Source: Loktanella sp.
Lineage (GTDB): Bacteria > Pseudomonadota > Alphaproteobacteria > Rhodobacterales > Rhodobacteraceae
Assembly (NCBI GenBank): GCA_017390475.1
Contig: JAFPBO010000013.1
Location: 1-64,000, forward strand
DNA length: 64,000 nt
Direction: 5' to 3'
A model generated the notes under the pieces. That model was not told where the DNA came from, searched no databases, and worked only from the letters and a program-made list of their open reading frames with translations. A program made the position numbers and the translations under genes. Shown here piece after piece: positions 55,129 to 63,610 of this stretch. Positions within the stretch are counted from its first letter, which is position 1. Every line of letters starts with the position of its first letter.

Positions 55129-55214
55129 CCCACCCCCACTTGACCCATATCAAGGCCGCCTCTCCCCCGGCCTGCTACCTCTTTGCCAATACAGCCCAGC
55201 CAAAGAGGCCATCC

Positions 55215-55403
55215 ATGTTCCGTCTTGCCACCATGCTCTACAGCATCATCGGCACCAGCTTTGCGGGGTCGTTCGTGATCGCCGCCCTCGCCACCGGTTA
55301 TGACACGCTGATCCCGATCCTGATCGCCGCCGCCGCCGGGGCCGTGCTGGGCGTGCCGGCCAGCATTTATGTCGCCCGCGCGATCACTGCAAATATTCGC
55401 TGA
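55215..55403 (+). CDS. small two-helix membrane protein
   Basis: A 62-residue protein with two hydrophobic helices (about 8-27 and 32-54: IPILIAAAAGAVLGVPASIYVA) and short polar ends. Proteins like this are common in Rhodobacteraceae and are sometimes mislabelled CTP synthetase; there is no nucleotide-binding motif. Function unknown. ATG 55215 is chosen because it starts the hydrophobic part; the longer frame upstream runs through the palindrome repeats. Confidence 0.75.
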   Translation: MFRLATMLYSIIGTSFAGSFVIAALATGYDTLIPILIAAAAGAVLGVPASIYVARAITANIR

Positions 55404-55464
55404 TCCGAGGGATCAAAATCGCGACCTCATACGTTCAACCCCCATCACCCTGATGGAGGTTGCA

Positions 55465-55548
55465 ATGTCTTATCTGCCCTATGGTTTTGCGGTCCTGCTG
55501 GGTGGCACCTGTCTGGGTGTCATCCTGACGTCACCGTTGTTCGTCTGA
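55465..55548 (+). CDS. 27-residue membrane microprotein
   Basis: A very short gene (MSYLPYGFAVLLGG then TCLGVILTSPLFV) that is one hydrophobic helix. It has an excellent ribosome site: GGAGG at 55455-55459, five bases before the ATG. It lies 61 bases after the previous small membrane-protein gene, probably in the same transcript. I know no homologue; the strong ribosome site is the main evidence that it is translated. Confidence 0.55.
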   Translation: MSYLPYGFAVLLGGTCLGVILTSPLFV

Positions 55549-55556
55549 CGCGCCGG

Positions 55557-55685
55557 TTACAGCGCGTTTTCAATCGCTTGCCCGGCGGCCGTCAGATCGC
55601 GGCCGACGCCCTGAACGGTATTGCAGGCAGACAGGCTCAGAACAGCGGCAAGCGCAAGCAGACGGATCATCAAAGTCACTTTCAT
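55557..55685 (-). CDS. entericidin A/B family lipoprotein
   Basis: A 42-residue lipoprotein: signal MKVTLMIRLLALAAVLSLSA, lipobox cysteine at 21, then NTVQGVGRDLTAAGQAIENAL, the classic entericidin tail. Entericidin A/B are small membrane lipopeptides proposed as an antidote/toxin pair in enterobacteria; in Rhodobacteraceae single copies are common and uncharacterised. It converges on the 27-residue gene with an 8-base gap. It is too short for standard gene-length cut-offs. Confidence 0.85.
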   Translation of the reverse strand: MKVTLMIRLLALAAVLSLSACNTVQGVGRDLTAAGQAIENAL

Positions 55686-55729
55686 TGTTGATCCGAAAAG
55701 AATACGGGACGCCGCCCCGGCGCACAAGA

Positions 55730-56473
55730 TTATTGGGTGCCCAGAAACGCCATCACGGACCCGATGAATTCACGCGGCTTTTCCGCATGCAGCCAATGCC
55801 CCGCGCCGGGGATCTTGGCAAAGCGGGCCTGCGGAAACAGCGCCTTGATCGCGGGCCGGTGGTCGGGCGTGACATAATCGGACGCGCCGCCTGATAGAAA
55901 CAGGGTCTGGCCTTCGAAACTGCCGCTGATCTGCGGAAAGCCGATGATCTTGTCCATCTCCGCCTCCAGCACATCGAGGTTCAGCCGCCAGCGGCGGTCC
56001 TTCATATCCAGACTTTGCAGCAGAAATTCCGCCACGCCGGGGGCCTGTGCGCCCAATTGCGCCTTGGCCTCGGCCCGCGTGCTGATCTGCGACAGATCGA
56101 CGCTGCGCATCGCCGCGATCAGCCCGTTCTGGCTGTGGCTGTATCCCACCGGCGCGATATCGCCGACGATCAGCTTGTTCACCAGATCCGGATGCTGGAC
56201 CGCCAGCACCATCGCCGCCTTGCCGCCCATCGAATGGCCCAGCACATCCATCGGCCTATCCATGACCTGCGCCAAATCAGCGGCCATATCTTCATAGGAA
56301 TGTGTATCAAACCAAGGGCTATCCGCGTGATTGCGCATATCCACAGTGATCACAGGCCGCGTTTCCGACAGCTTTTTCGCGACCACCCCCCAATTGCGGG
56401 CCGACCCGAACAAGCCATGCGCGATCAAAAGCGGGACAGCACCGGGGCCGTCATGATGGACCGTGTTTAACAT
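55730..56473 (-). CDS. alpha/beta fold hydrolase (YbfF-like esterase)
   Basis: A 247-residue serine hydrolase. The nucleophile elbow is GHSMGGKAAM; the oxyanion-side motif is LLIAHGLFGSARNWG near the N terminus. DMRNHADSPW is typical of YbfF esterases. The acid lies near GGASDYVTPDHRP and the histidine in IPGAGHWLHAEKP. It is probably a cytoplasmic short-chain acyl esterase. I use ATG 56473, ignoring an upstream extension. Confidence 0.9.
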   Translation of the reverse strand: MLNTVHHDGPGAVPLLIAHGLFGSARNWGVVAKKLSETRPVITVDMRNHADSPWFDTHSYEDMAADLAQVMDRPMDVLGHSMGGKAAMVLAVQHPDLVNKLIVGDIAPVGYSHSQNGLIAAMRSVDLSQISTRAEAKAQLGAQAPGVAEFLLQSLDMKDRRWRLNLDVLEAEMDKIIGFPQISGSFEGQTLFLSGGASDYVTPDHRPAIKALFPQARFAKIPGAGHWLHAEKPREFIGSVMAFLGTQ

Positions 56474-56550
56474 GCATCTTTTGCTAACCTTCCTTTCCCT
56501 CGGTGACCAGAGGGATTGAGGCCCGCCGAGTTTGGATTTACCGCAGACCC

Positions 56551-56919
56551 ATGGCATCAGACATTCACATCAAGGTCGAAAAGATCCGCGCATTGCTCGA
56601 CCAGAGATTGGGCGTGCGCGCCCGTACGTTCGAAGCACAGGTCCGCAAGGCCCGCCGTCTGCTGCCGCGCGGGCTGCGGCGCGAATTGGTCTATTTCGCC
56701 CAGGCGCAGGCGCTGGCCGATAACCCCAAGCTGCAACGGATGATCGACCGCGCCCGGTTAGAGGCGGCCTATACGAATGCGGTCTATTTTCTGGAACGCG
56801 CCGATATCGGGCAAAGACGCCGCACAGCGGCTTTGGGTGTCGCCGCCTCAATCGCCTTTGGCCTCTTGATCACGGCGATTGTCGTGCTGGTTGTGGTGGT
56901 CCAGCGTGGCCTGATCTGA
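56551..56919 (+). CDS. C-terminally anchored hypothetical membrane protein
   Basis: A 122-residue protein with a highly basic helical cytoplasmic part (residues 1-90, many Arg/Lys in RARTFEAQVRKARRLLPRG) and one C-terminal membrane helix (about 95-118: AASIAFGLLITAIVVLVVVV). I do not recognise a family with certainty; similar tail-anchored proteins occur in related genomes. It is divergent from the esterase and followed by a hairpin shared with glyA. Confidence 0.68.
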   Translation: MASDIHIKVEKIRALLDQRLGVRARTFEAQVRKARRLLPRGLRRELVYFAQAQALADNPKLQRMIDRARLEAAYTNAVYFLERADIGQRRRTAALGVAASIAFGLLITAIVVLVVVVQRGLI

Positions 56920-56924
56920 AGCGG

Positions 56925-56951
56925 GTAAGGTGGGTCAATGACCCACCTTAC
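56925..56951. terminator. GTAAGGTGGG hairpin, copy 2, between convergent genes
   Basis: GTAAGGTGGGT and ACCCACCTTAC form a perfect 11-base stem with a CAATG loop, lying between the 3' ends of the 56551 gene and glyA. It is a relative of the hairpin at 41364. It lacks a strong T-run on either side, so termination is plausible but not certain. Confidence 0.6.
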
Positions 56952-56959
56952 CTGTGATA

Positions 56960-58255
56960 TCAAAGGTTCGTATAGATCGGGAACCGGTCGCACATCGCCT
57001 CAACCTCGGCCCGCACTTTGGCCTCGACCTCACCATTACCCTCTTCGCCGTTGGCGGCCAGACCTTCGGTCACTTCCACGATCCAGTCAGCGATCTGGCG
57101 GAACTCCGCCTCGGCAAAGCCACGGGTCGTGCCAGCGGGTGTGCCCAGACGGATACCCGACGTGACGGTCGGCTTTTCAGGGTCAAACGGGATACCGTTC
57201 TTGTTGCAGGTGATATGGGCGCGACCCAAGGCTTTCTCGGTCGCATTGCCGGTGACTCCTTTGGGGCGCAGATCGACCAGCATCAGATGGGTGTCGGTAC
57301 CGCCGGTGACGATATCCAGACCGCCTTTCATCAACTGATCGGCCAAGGCCTGCGCGTTCTTGATCACCTGCGCCTGATAGGTCTTGAACTCGGGCCGCAA
57401 AGCCTCGCCAAAGGCCACGGCCTTACCGGCGATCACATGCATCAGCGGACCACCCTGAATGCCGGGGAATATGGCGGAGTTGAATTTCTTCGCCAGCGCC
57501 TCGTCATTGGTCAGGATCATGCCGCCACGCGGGCCGCGCAGGGTTTTGTGGGTCGTCGTCGTCGCCACATGCGCATGCGGGAAGGGCGAAGGGTAATGGC
57601 CTGCCGCGACCAGACCCGCGAAATGGGCCATGTCGACCAGCAGATAGGCCCCGACGCTGTCGGCGATTTCGCGCATTTTGGCGAAGTCGATGATGCGGGG
57701 GATGGCGGAGCCACCGGCGATGATCATCTTGGGCTGGTGTTCGGTGGCGAGGCGCGCGACCTCGTCATAATCCAGCAGGTTATCCTGACGGCGGACGCCG
57801 TATTGGATCGCGTTGAACCATTTGCCGGATTGGTTCGGCTTGGCACCATGCGTCAGGTGACCGCCCGCGTCCAGCGACATGCCGAGGATCGTGTCGCCGG
57901 GCTGCAGAAGGGCCTGAAAGACCGCCTGATTGGCCTGTGACCCGGAATTCGGCTGTACATTGGCGAAACCGCAGTCGAAAAGCTGGCAAGCACGGTCAAT
58001 GGCCAGATTTTCGGCCACATCGACATGATCGCAACCACCGTAATAGCGACGGCCCGGATAGCCTTCGGCGTATTTATTGGTCATCACGCCGCCCTGGGCC
58101 TCCATCACGGCGGCAGAGACGATGTTTTCCGAGGCGATCAGCTCGATCTCTTTGCGCTGGCGCTTCAGCTCGGCCTGCATGGCGTCATGCAGCACAGGGT
58201 CGCGGGTGGCGAGGGTTTCGGTGAAAAAGCCTTTGTCGCGGATAGTCGCATTCAT
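56960..58255 (-). CDS. glyA: serine hydroxymethyltransferase
   Basis: A 431-residue pyridoxal-phosphate enzyme that interconverts serine and glycine with tetrahydrofolate, the main source of one-carbon units. The cofactor lysine is K237 ([16 protein letters not shown]); [22 protein letters not shown] and [14 protein letters not shown] are all present. I use ATG 58255 ([11 protein letters not shown]), about nine bases after AGAGG; an ATG three codons earlier is too close to the site. Confidence 0.96.
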   Translation of the reverse strand: MNATIRDKGFFTETLATRDPVLHDAMQAELKRQRKEIELIASENIVSAAVMEAQGGVMTNKYAEGYPGRRYYGGCDHVDVAENLAIDRACQLFDCGFANVQPNSGSQANQAVFQALLQPGDTILGMSLDAGGHLTHGAKPNQSGKWFNAIQYGVRRQDNLLDYDEVARLATEHQPKMIIAGGSAIPRIIDFAKMREIADSVGAYLLVDMAHFAGLVAAGHYPSPFPHAHVATTTTHKTLRGPRGGMILTNDEALAKKFNSAIFPGIQGGPLMHVIAGKAVAFGEALRPEFKTYQAQVIKNAQALADQLMKGGLDIVTGGTDTHLMLVDLRPKGVTGNATEKALGRAHITCNKNGIPFDPEKPTVTSGIRLGTPAGTTRGFAEAEFRQIADWIVEVTEGLAANGEEGNGEVEAKVRAEVEAMCDRFPIYTNL

Positions 58256-58438
58256 GGATTGCATCCTCTTTGCAGGTGCCGGGTGGGGAATTGGCATCTC
58301 TTACCCCAGATGCCCCGCGTTCTAAAGTATCAAAACGACCATGATCTTTATGAGAACGGCAGCGCAAGTTTCGTATCGGCGACTTGCGTTTCGGCTTTGA
58401 TCCCCCCACACATTGAGGAATTGCGGGGGAAATCAACC

Positions 58439-59203
58439 ATGTCACGTCTCAAGATCGCCTTTGTTGCCAGTTCTGTCCCGACGGCCCAGACCGCCCTGCG
58501 GGTCCTGTCGGCGGCTTATGGCGATGTGCCGCAGGAAAAGGCTGATGTGATCGTGGCCCTGGGAGGGGATGGGTTCATGTTGCAGACCTTGCATGGCACC
58601 CAGGGGCTGGACGTGCCGGTTTACGGGATGAACCGTGGCACGGTCGGGTTTCTGATGAACGCCTATCACGAGCTGGACTTGCCTGCGCGGCTGGCCGTGG
58701 CCGAGGAAGAGGTGATCAACCCGCTGCACATGACCGCCCTGACCGTGGACGGTGCCATGCATGAGGCGCTGGCAATCAACGAGGTCAGCCTGCTGCGCGC
58801 GGGGCCACAGGCCGCCAAGCTGCGCATCACCGTGGATGGCAAGCTGCGGATGCCGGAACTGGTCTGCGACGGCGCGCTGCTGGCGACACCGGCGGGGTCC
58901 ACGGCGTACAACTATTCCGCCCATGGCCCGATCCTGCCCATCGGGTCCGATGTGCTGACCCTGACCGCGATGGCCGCCTTCCGCCCGCGCCGCTGGCGGG
59001 GGGCGCTGCTGCCGAAAAAGGCAGTGGTGCGGTTCGACGTGATCGATCCGGCGAAGCGGCCCGTGATGGCGGATGCGGACGGGAAGTCGGTGCGCGATGT
59101 GGTGAGCGTGGAGATCAGGTCAGAGCCGGGGATCAGGCATCGGATCTTGTTCGATCCGGGGCATGGGTTGGAGGAGCGGTTGATCAGGGAGCAGTTTGCG
59201 TGA
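58439..59203 (+). CDS. nadK: NAD kinase
   Basis: A 254-residue NAD kinase that phosphorylates NAD to NADP. The catalytic GGDG motif is at 42-45 (VALGGDGFMLQTLHG). The second family segment is NRGTVGFLMN, and PAGSTAYNYSAHGPILP forms the substrate site. It is the shorter proteobacterial form, about 40 residues less than the E. coli enzyme, which is normal for Rhodobacteraceae. Divergent from glyA across 183 bases. Confidence 0.95.
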   Translation: MSRLKIAFVASSVPTAQTALRVLSAAYGDVPQEKADVIVALGGDGFMLQTLHGTQGLDVPVYGMNRGTVGFLMNAYHELDLPARLAVAEEEVINPLHMTALTVDGAMHEALAINEVSLLRAGPQAAKLRITVDGKLRMPELVCDGALLATPAGSTAYNYSAHGPILPIGSDVLTLTAMAAFRPRRWRGALLPKKAVVRFDVIDPAKRPVMADADGKSVRDVVSVEIRSEPGIRHRILFDPGHGLEERLIREQFA

Positions 59204-59301
59204 GGGGGGAGACCGTATAGAAAAAGCTTTTTGCTTCCAATATCCTTTCCCTGCAGTAACAATGGCGTAGGCGCCTAGTTCAAGGAAGTTCACCACCAAA
59301 G

Positions 59302-60006
59302 ATGATTAACGAGGTCACTACCGCAGCGCTCCCCACCTTATATATTTTTCTTGATGAAGGCGGGAATTTCGATTTTTCTCCGACTGGTTCGAAATATTTC
59401 ACCCTGACATGTGTAAGCCTGTATCGTCCATTCACGCTTCATACTGATCTCGACACTTACAAGTATGATCTGATCGAACATAGGATAAACCCTCGGATTG
59501 AGATGGAATACTTCCATTGCGCGGACGACAACAGACACGTGCGGAGCAAAGTTTTTTCCTTACTTGCAGCGTCGGTTCCACCCAATTCAGTTGACTCCGT
59601 GGTCGTCGAAAAAAGTAAAACTGGACCAGCTTTGCAGCCACCAGAGCGGTTTTATCCAAAGATGCTGGGCTATCTCCTGCGTTATGCCGTCGGCCAAGCA
59701 TCGTACCGTGTCGGTGAGGTTGTTGTGATTACTGACAACCTTCCGGTAGCGAAGAAGCGCAATGCAATTGAAAAAGCGGTCAAGACCGTTCTGGCCGACA
59801 TGCTTCCGTCAGCCATACCTTACAGAGTGATGCATCATTCTTCGCGGGCACACTATGGGCTGCAAGTTGCCGACTACTTCAATTGGGGCATATTCCGGAA
59901 ATGGGAGCACGGTGACCCGACTTCGCACACTACTATTTCGCCTCAGATAAGAAGTGAATTTGAAATTTTCCGACGCGGAACGCGCCACTACTATGAGAAA
60001 ATTTGA
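59302..60006 (+). CDS. DUF3800 domain-containing protein
   Basis: A 234-residue DUF3800 protein. The signature is clear: YIFLDEGGNFDF (acidic pair D18-E19), YFTLTCVSLY on the next strand and, near the C terminus, HYGLQVADYFNWGIFRKWEHGD. The family is predicted to adopt an RNase H-like fold with D-E...D catalytic acids and often appears in mobile or defence regions; activity is unproven. GC is low (21/60 and 32/60 in two sampled lines) compared with nadK and puuB-like neighbours, suggesting transfer. It stands alone, with a large hairpin and an inverted repeat right after it. Confidence 0.8.
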   Translation: MINEVTTAALPTLYIFLDEGGNFDFSPTGSKYFTLTCVSLYRPFTLHTDLDTYKYDLIEHRINPRIEMEYFHCADDNRHVRSKVFSLLAASVPPNSVDSVVVEKSKTGPALQPPERFYPKMLGYLLRYAVGQASYRVGEVVVITDNLPVAKKRNAIEKAVKTVLADMLPSAIPYRVMHHSSRAHYGLQVADYFNWGIFRKWEHGDPTSHTTISPQIRSEFEIFRRGTRHYYEKI

Positions 60007-60057
60007 CCCCTCCGACTACCGACTGGAGAACCCCTTGGGTTCTTATCATCGGAGGGG
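60007..60057 (+). terminator. nested hairpin after the DUF3800 gene
   Basis: An outer stem CCCCTCCGA/TCGGAGGGG (60007-60015 with 60049-60057) encloses an inner stem AGAACCC/GGGTTCT (60027-60043). It begins at the stop codon. GAACC then CTTTG follow, so the U-run is weak. Confidence 0.6.
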
Positions 60058-60061
60058 AACC

Positions 60062-60085
60062 TTTGACGTACATATATACGTCAAA
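60062..60085. repeat. TTTGACGTA inverted repeat
   Basis: TTTGACGTA and TACGTCAAA form a perfect 9-base inverted repeat around CATATA. It lies five bases after the nested hairpin in an AT-rich 142-base gap, downstream of both convergent genes, so it is not at a promoter of either. Confidence 0.65.
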
Positions 60086-60148
60086 CTGTAAAAATCAAGT
60101 TAACATCGACAACAGCAGACGGTTATCGCGCTTGAGAGTACCCAGCCC

Positions 60149-61456
60149 CTAAACCCCCAACCGATCCCTTAACGCATAATACCACGACCCCATCATCGAA
60201 TACGGCACGCGGAACATGCGGCCACCCGGGAACGGATACCACGGCACTTTGGCGAAGACGTCGAAACGGGCGCGGTCGCCCGCCACGGCCTCGGACAGGA
60301 TGCGCCCGAAAGTGTGCGACCCCGTCACCCCATGCCCGCTATAGCCATGCGCGAAATAGGTGTTGTTGCCAAGCCGCCCCATCTGCGGCACGCGGCTGAA
60401 GGACAGGGCGAAATTGCCGCTCCATGCGTGGTCTACCTTCACGCCTTTGAGTTGCGGATAGACCTTTTCCATCGCGGGGCGCAGTTTCGCCTCGACATCC
60501 GCGGGATCGGTGCCGCCATAGACGGTGCCGCCGCCAAAGATCAGCCGTTTGTCGGCGGAGAGGCGGAAATAGTCGAGGATATAGCGGACATCCTCCACAC
60601 AATGATCGGTCGGCAGCAATTCATCGGCCACATCGCCCAAAGGGATTGTCGCCATCATCTGGGTGGACACCGGCATGACCCGCGCGGTCAGGGCGGGGAT
60701 CACATGGCCCAGATAGGCATTGCCGCACAGCAGCAGAGTGTTGCAGGTCATCGTGCCGTCGCGGGTGCGGACGACGGGTTTGGCGGCCTCGGTATCGGCG
60801 CTGATGACGGGGGATTGTTCGTAGATCACACCGCCAAGGGATTCGAACGCCGCAGCCTCGCCCAGACACAGGTTCAGCGGGTGCATATGGCCGCCGGTGT
60901 GGTCGATCATGCCGCCTGCGTAAACGTCAGACCCGATATGGTCGCGCAATTCGGATTTCGACAGCATGTCCTGATTGTGCAACCCGTAGCTGGCCCAAAG
61001 AGCGCGCCGTTCTTCCAGTTCGCGCATATGGGCGGCGGTCAGGCCGGTGAAGATATTGCCGTGTTTGAGGTCGCATTGGATGTCGTAGGTGGCGACACGT
61101 TCGCGGATGATCTCGCCGCCTTCCTGCACGAGGCCCGCGACGAAATTTGCGGTGTCCTGGCCATAGCGATTCTTGATCGTTTGCAGGCTGGCGTTCAGCC
61201 CGTTGACGATCTGCCCGCCGTTGCGCCCCGAGGCGCCCCAGCCGACGCGCGCGCCTTCGATGATGGCGACCTTGTAGCCTTTTTCGGCCAGATGCAGGGC
61301 GGCGGACAGCCCGCTATAGCCCGCGCCCACGACGCAGATATCGATCTGGTGATCGCCTTGCAGTTTTGGCCGGTCCGGCGACGGATTGGCGCTGGCGGCG
61401 TAATAGCTGGTGGTGTGTTTGGTCTCGCCTGATTTGGCAAAGGTTTCGATGGCCAT
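60149..61456 (-). CDS. FAD-dependent oxidoreductase, gamma-glutamylputrescine oxidase-like
   Basis: A 435-residue DAO-superfamily flavoprotein resembling PuuB/OrdL, which oxidises gamma-glutamylputrescine in putrescine breakdown. The FAD-binding motif is VVGAGYSGLSAALHLAE (about 36-52), with EGARVGWGASGRNGGQIVNG next. NTYFAHGYSGHGVTGSHTFGR near residue 370 is the second FAD contact. GGAG seven bases upstream supports ATG 61456 over GTG 61474. No other puu genes are adjacent, so the substrate is open. Confidence 0.87.
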   Translation of the reverse strand: MAIETFAKSGETKHTTSYYAASANPSPDRPKLQGDHQIDICVVGAGYSGLSAALHLAEKGYKVAIIEGARVGWGASGRNGGQIVNGLNASLQTIKNRYGQDTANFVAGLVQEGGEIIRERVATYDIQCDLKHGNIFTGLTAAHMRELEERRALWASYGLHNQDMLSKSELRDHIGSDVYAGGMIDHTGGHMHPLNLCLGEAAAFESLGGVIYEQSPVISADTEAAKPVVRTRDGTMTCNTLLLCGNAYLGHVIPALTARVMPVSTQMMATIPLGDVADELLPTDHCVEDVRYILDYFRLSADKRLIFGGGTVYGGTDPADVEAKLRPAMEKVYPQLKGVKVDHAWSGNFALSFSRVPQMGRLGNNTYFAHGYSGHGVTGSHTFGRILSEAVAGDRARFDVFAKVPWYPFPGGRMFRVPYSMMGSWYYALRDRLGV

Positions 61457-61546
61457 AGAACGCTCCGCTTTCACACCGCGACAGGCGGCGCATCACTTAT
61501 GATCTGCGCCCCCCCCGGTTTGCAAGGGGCGAAAGGGCCGCAGCGT

Positions 61547-63439
61547 TTAGCCTTTGGCATAGCCCAGAGGTTGCAGGGCAGTTCTGATCTCATCGAGGAT
61601 CGCCGGGTCGTCGATGGTGGCGGGCAGTTTGAAATCCTGATTATCCGCGATCTTGACCATCGTCGCGCGCAGGATCTTGCCCGACCGCGTTTTGGGCAGG
61701 CGATCCACCACGGCGACCAGTTTGAAGGCGGCGACAGGGCCGATCTGGTCGCGCACAGCACTGATGACTTCCTTGACGATTTCCGCATGGGGCCGGTCGC
61801 AGCCTTTGTTCAGGCAGACAAGGCCGAGCGGTAGCTGCCCTTTCAATTCGTCGCCGACGCCGATCACGGCGCATTCGCCGATGTCGGGATGTGCGGCAAG
61901 GATTTCCTCCATAGCACCCGTGGACAGCCGATGCCCCGCGACGTTGATCACGTCATCGGTGCGGGCCATGATATAAAGATAGCCGTCATCGTCGATCATC
62001 CCGGCATCGCCGGTCTCATAATAGCCGGGGAAGGTGGTCAGATAGGATTTCACAAAACGGTCTTCGGCATTCCAGAGCGTCGGCAAAGTGCCAGGCGGCA
62101 AGGGCAGTTTCACCGCAATCGCGCCGAGCGTGCCGGGGGCGACAGGATGCCCCGCCTCATCCAGCACCTGCACGTCATAGCCGGGCATGGCGACGGTGGG
62201 CGATCCGATCTTGACTGGCAAAGCCTCCACCCCGGCAGGATTGGCAACGATGGGAAAGCCGGTTTCTGTCTGCCACCAATGGTCATAGACGGGCACGTTC
62301 ATCACGCGCTGCGCCCATTCAATCGTGTCGGGGTCCGCACGTTCACCTGCAAGATACAGCGCACGCAGGCAAGAGATGTCGTAGTCCTTGATCATCGCAC
62401 CCTGCGGGTCTTCGCGCTTGATCGCGCGGAATGCCGTGGGTGCGGTGAAAAAGGACCGGACGTTATGTTCCTGGATCACCCGCCAGAAGGTGCCGGCATC
62501 GGGGGTGCCGATAGGTTTGCCCTCGAACACGACCGTCGTGTTGCCATGGATCAAGGGCGCATAGCAGATATAGGAATGGCCCACGACCCAGCCCACATCT
62601 GACGCGGCCCAGAATACATCGCCCGGATCGACATTATAGATCGCCTTCATCGTCCAGTTCAACGCCACCAGATGGCCCGCTGTCGGGCGCACGACACCTT
62701 TCGGCGCGCCGGTGGTGCCGGAGGTATAGAGGATATAGGCAGGGTGATCTCCCGCGACCGGGACGCATGCGGCGGGCGTGACATCTTGCTGGATCGCATG
62801 CCAATCATGATCGCGGCCTGCCACCAGATCGGCGTGGCATTGGTCGCGTTGCAGGATGACGCAGAAATCGGGCTTGTGGCGCGCCTCGGCAATGGCGGCA
62901 TCCAGCAGCGGTTTGTATTTCACCACCCGCCCCGGTTCGATCCCGCAGGACCCGGCGATAATCGCCTTGGGCGTCGCATCGTCGATCCGCACAGCCAGTT
63001 CATGCGCGGCAAAGCCGCCAAAGACCACCGAATGCACTGCGCCAAGGCGGGCACAGGCCAGCATCGCCTCCAATGCCTCTGGCACCATGGGCATATAGAT
63101 GATGACGCGGTCGCCTTTTTCGATACCCTGCGCGCGGAGCGCCCCGGCAAGCGACGCCACATTGTCCAGCAATTGCGCATAGGTGATGGTGCGTTTGGTG
63201 TCGGTGACGGGGCTGTCATAGATTATCGCTGCCTGATCGCCCCGGCCATTGGCAACATGGCGATCAACGGCGTTATAGCAGGTGTTCACCTGGCTATCGG
63301 CAAACCAGCGGTAAAGCGGTGCGGCGCTGGCATCGAGCGCCTTTTCCGGCGCTTTCACCCAATCAATGGCTTTTGCCTGATCCATCCAGAACCCTTCGGG
63401 GTCCTGTTGCCAGCTTGCATAAAGGTCTGCATAGCTCAT
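61547..63439 (-). CDS. prpE: propionyl-CoA synthetase
   Basis: A 630-residue AMP-forming acyl-CoA synthetase that activates propionate. The ATP-binding P-loop is YTSGTTGAPKGVVR, the DWWWQTE-like motif reads YDHWWQTETGFPI, and the C-terminal catalytic lysine is in LPKTRSGKILRATM. The N-terminal ACAS segment is MSYADLYASWQQDPEGFWMDQA. It supplies propionyl-CoA to the methylmalonyl route served by Mce and MeaB elsewhere in the window. ATG 63439 is chosen; the upstream extension lacks a ribosome site. Confidence 0.93.
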   Translation of the reverse strand: MSYADLYASWQQDPEGFWMDQAKAIDWVKAPEKALDASAAPLYRWFADSQVNTCYNAVDRHVANGRGDQAAIIYDSPVTDTKRTITYAQLLDNVASLAGALRAQGIEKGDRVIIYMPMVPEALEAMLACARLGAVHSVVFGGFAAHELAVRIDDATPKAIIAGSCGIEPGRVVKYKPLLDAAIAEARHKPDFCVILQRDQCHADLVAGRDHDWHAIQQDVTPAACVPVAGDHPAYILYTSGTTGAPKGVVRPTAGHLVALNWTMKAIYNVDPGDVFWAASDVGWVVGHSYICYAPLIHGNTTVVFEGKPIGTPDAGTFWRVIQEHNVRSFFTAPTAFRAIKREDPQGAMIKDYDISCLRALYLAGERADPDTIEWAQRVMNVPVYDHWWQTETGFPIVANPAGVEALPVKIGSPTVAMPGYDVQVLDEAGHPVAPGTLGAIAVKLPLPPGTLPTLWNAEDRFVKSYLTTFPGYYETGDAGMIDDDGYLYIMARTDDVINVAGHRLSTGAMEEILAAHPDIGECAVIGVGDELKGQLPLGLVCLNKGCDRPHAEIVKEVISAVRDQIGPVAAFKLVAVVDRLPKTRSGKILRATMVKIADNQDFKLPATIDDPAILDEIRTALQPLGYAKG

Positions 63440-63563
63440 TCCTCGCGCTCCTCCCAAAACCGCTTTGGTAATCTTGTTACGCGTGAGACGTCCATGCCGC
63501 AACAAAGCAAGCGCTCAGACTGGCAGTTGCTGTCAATAAATTAACACTCGCAAAAAACTGCCC

Positions 63564-63610
63564 ATCTTCCGAGTATAAATATCCCCGCCGGAGGCATAGA
63601 ATCTTTTTCT
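63564..63610. repeat. CCCCGCCGGAGGC intergenic repeat, copy 3
   Basis: ATCTTCCGAGTATAAATAT then CCCCGCCGGAGGC and ATAGAATCTTTTT, almost identical to copies 1 and 2. It lies between prpE and the upstream same-strand gene and ends at that gene's stop codon. Confidence 0.75.

Larger units (their letters stand above)
54871..55214. other. intergenic region after the Panacea operon
   Basis: These 344 bases hold no convincing gene. They carry two copies of the TTCCCCGCGGGGAA palindrome (listed separately) and a GC-rich GCGCGC-CTCGCC-GCGCGC hairpin just after the upstream stop. GC returns to core level here, so this marks the right edge of the low-GC block. The promoter of the small membrane-protein gene at 55215 must lie near its end; no clear boxes were found. 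Confidence 0.6.
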
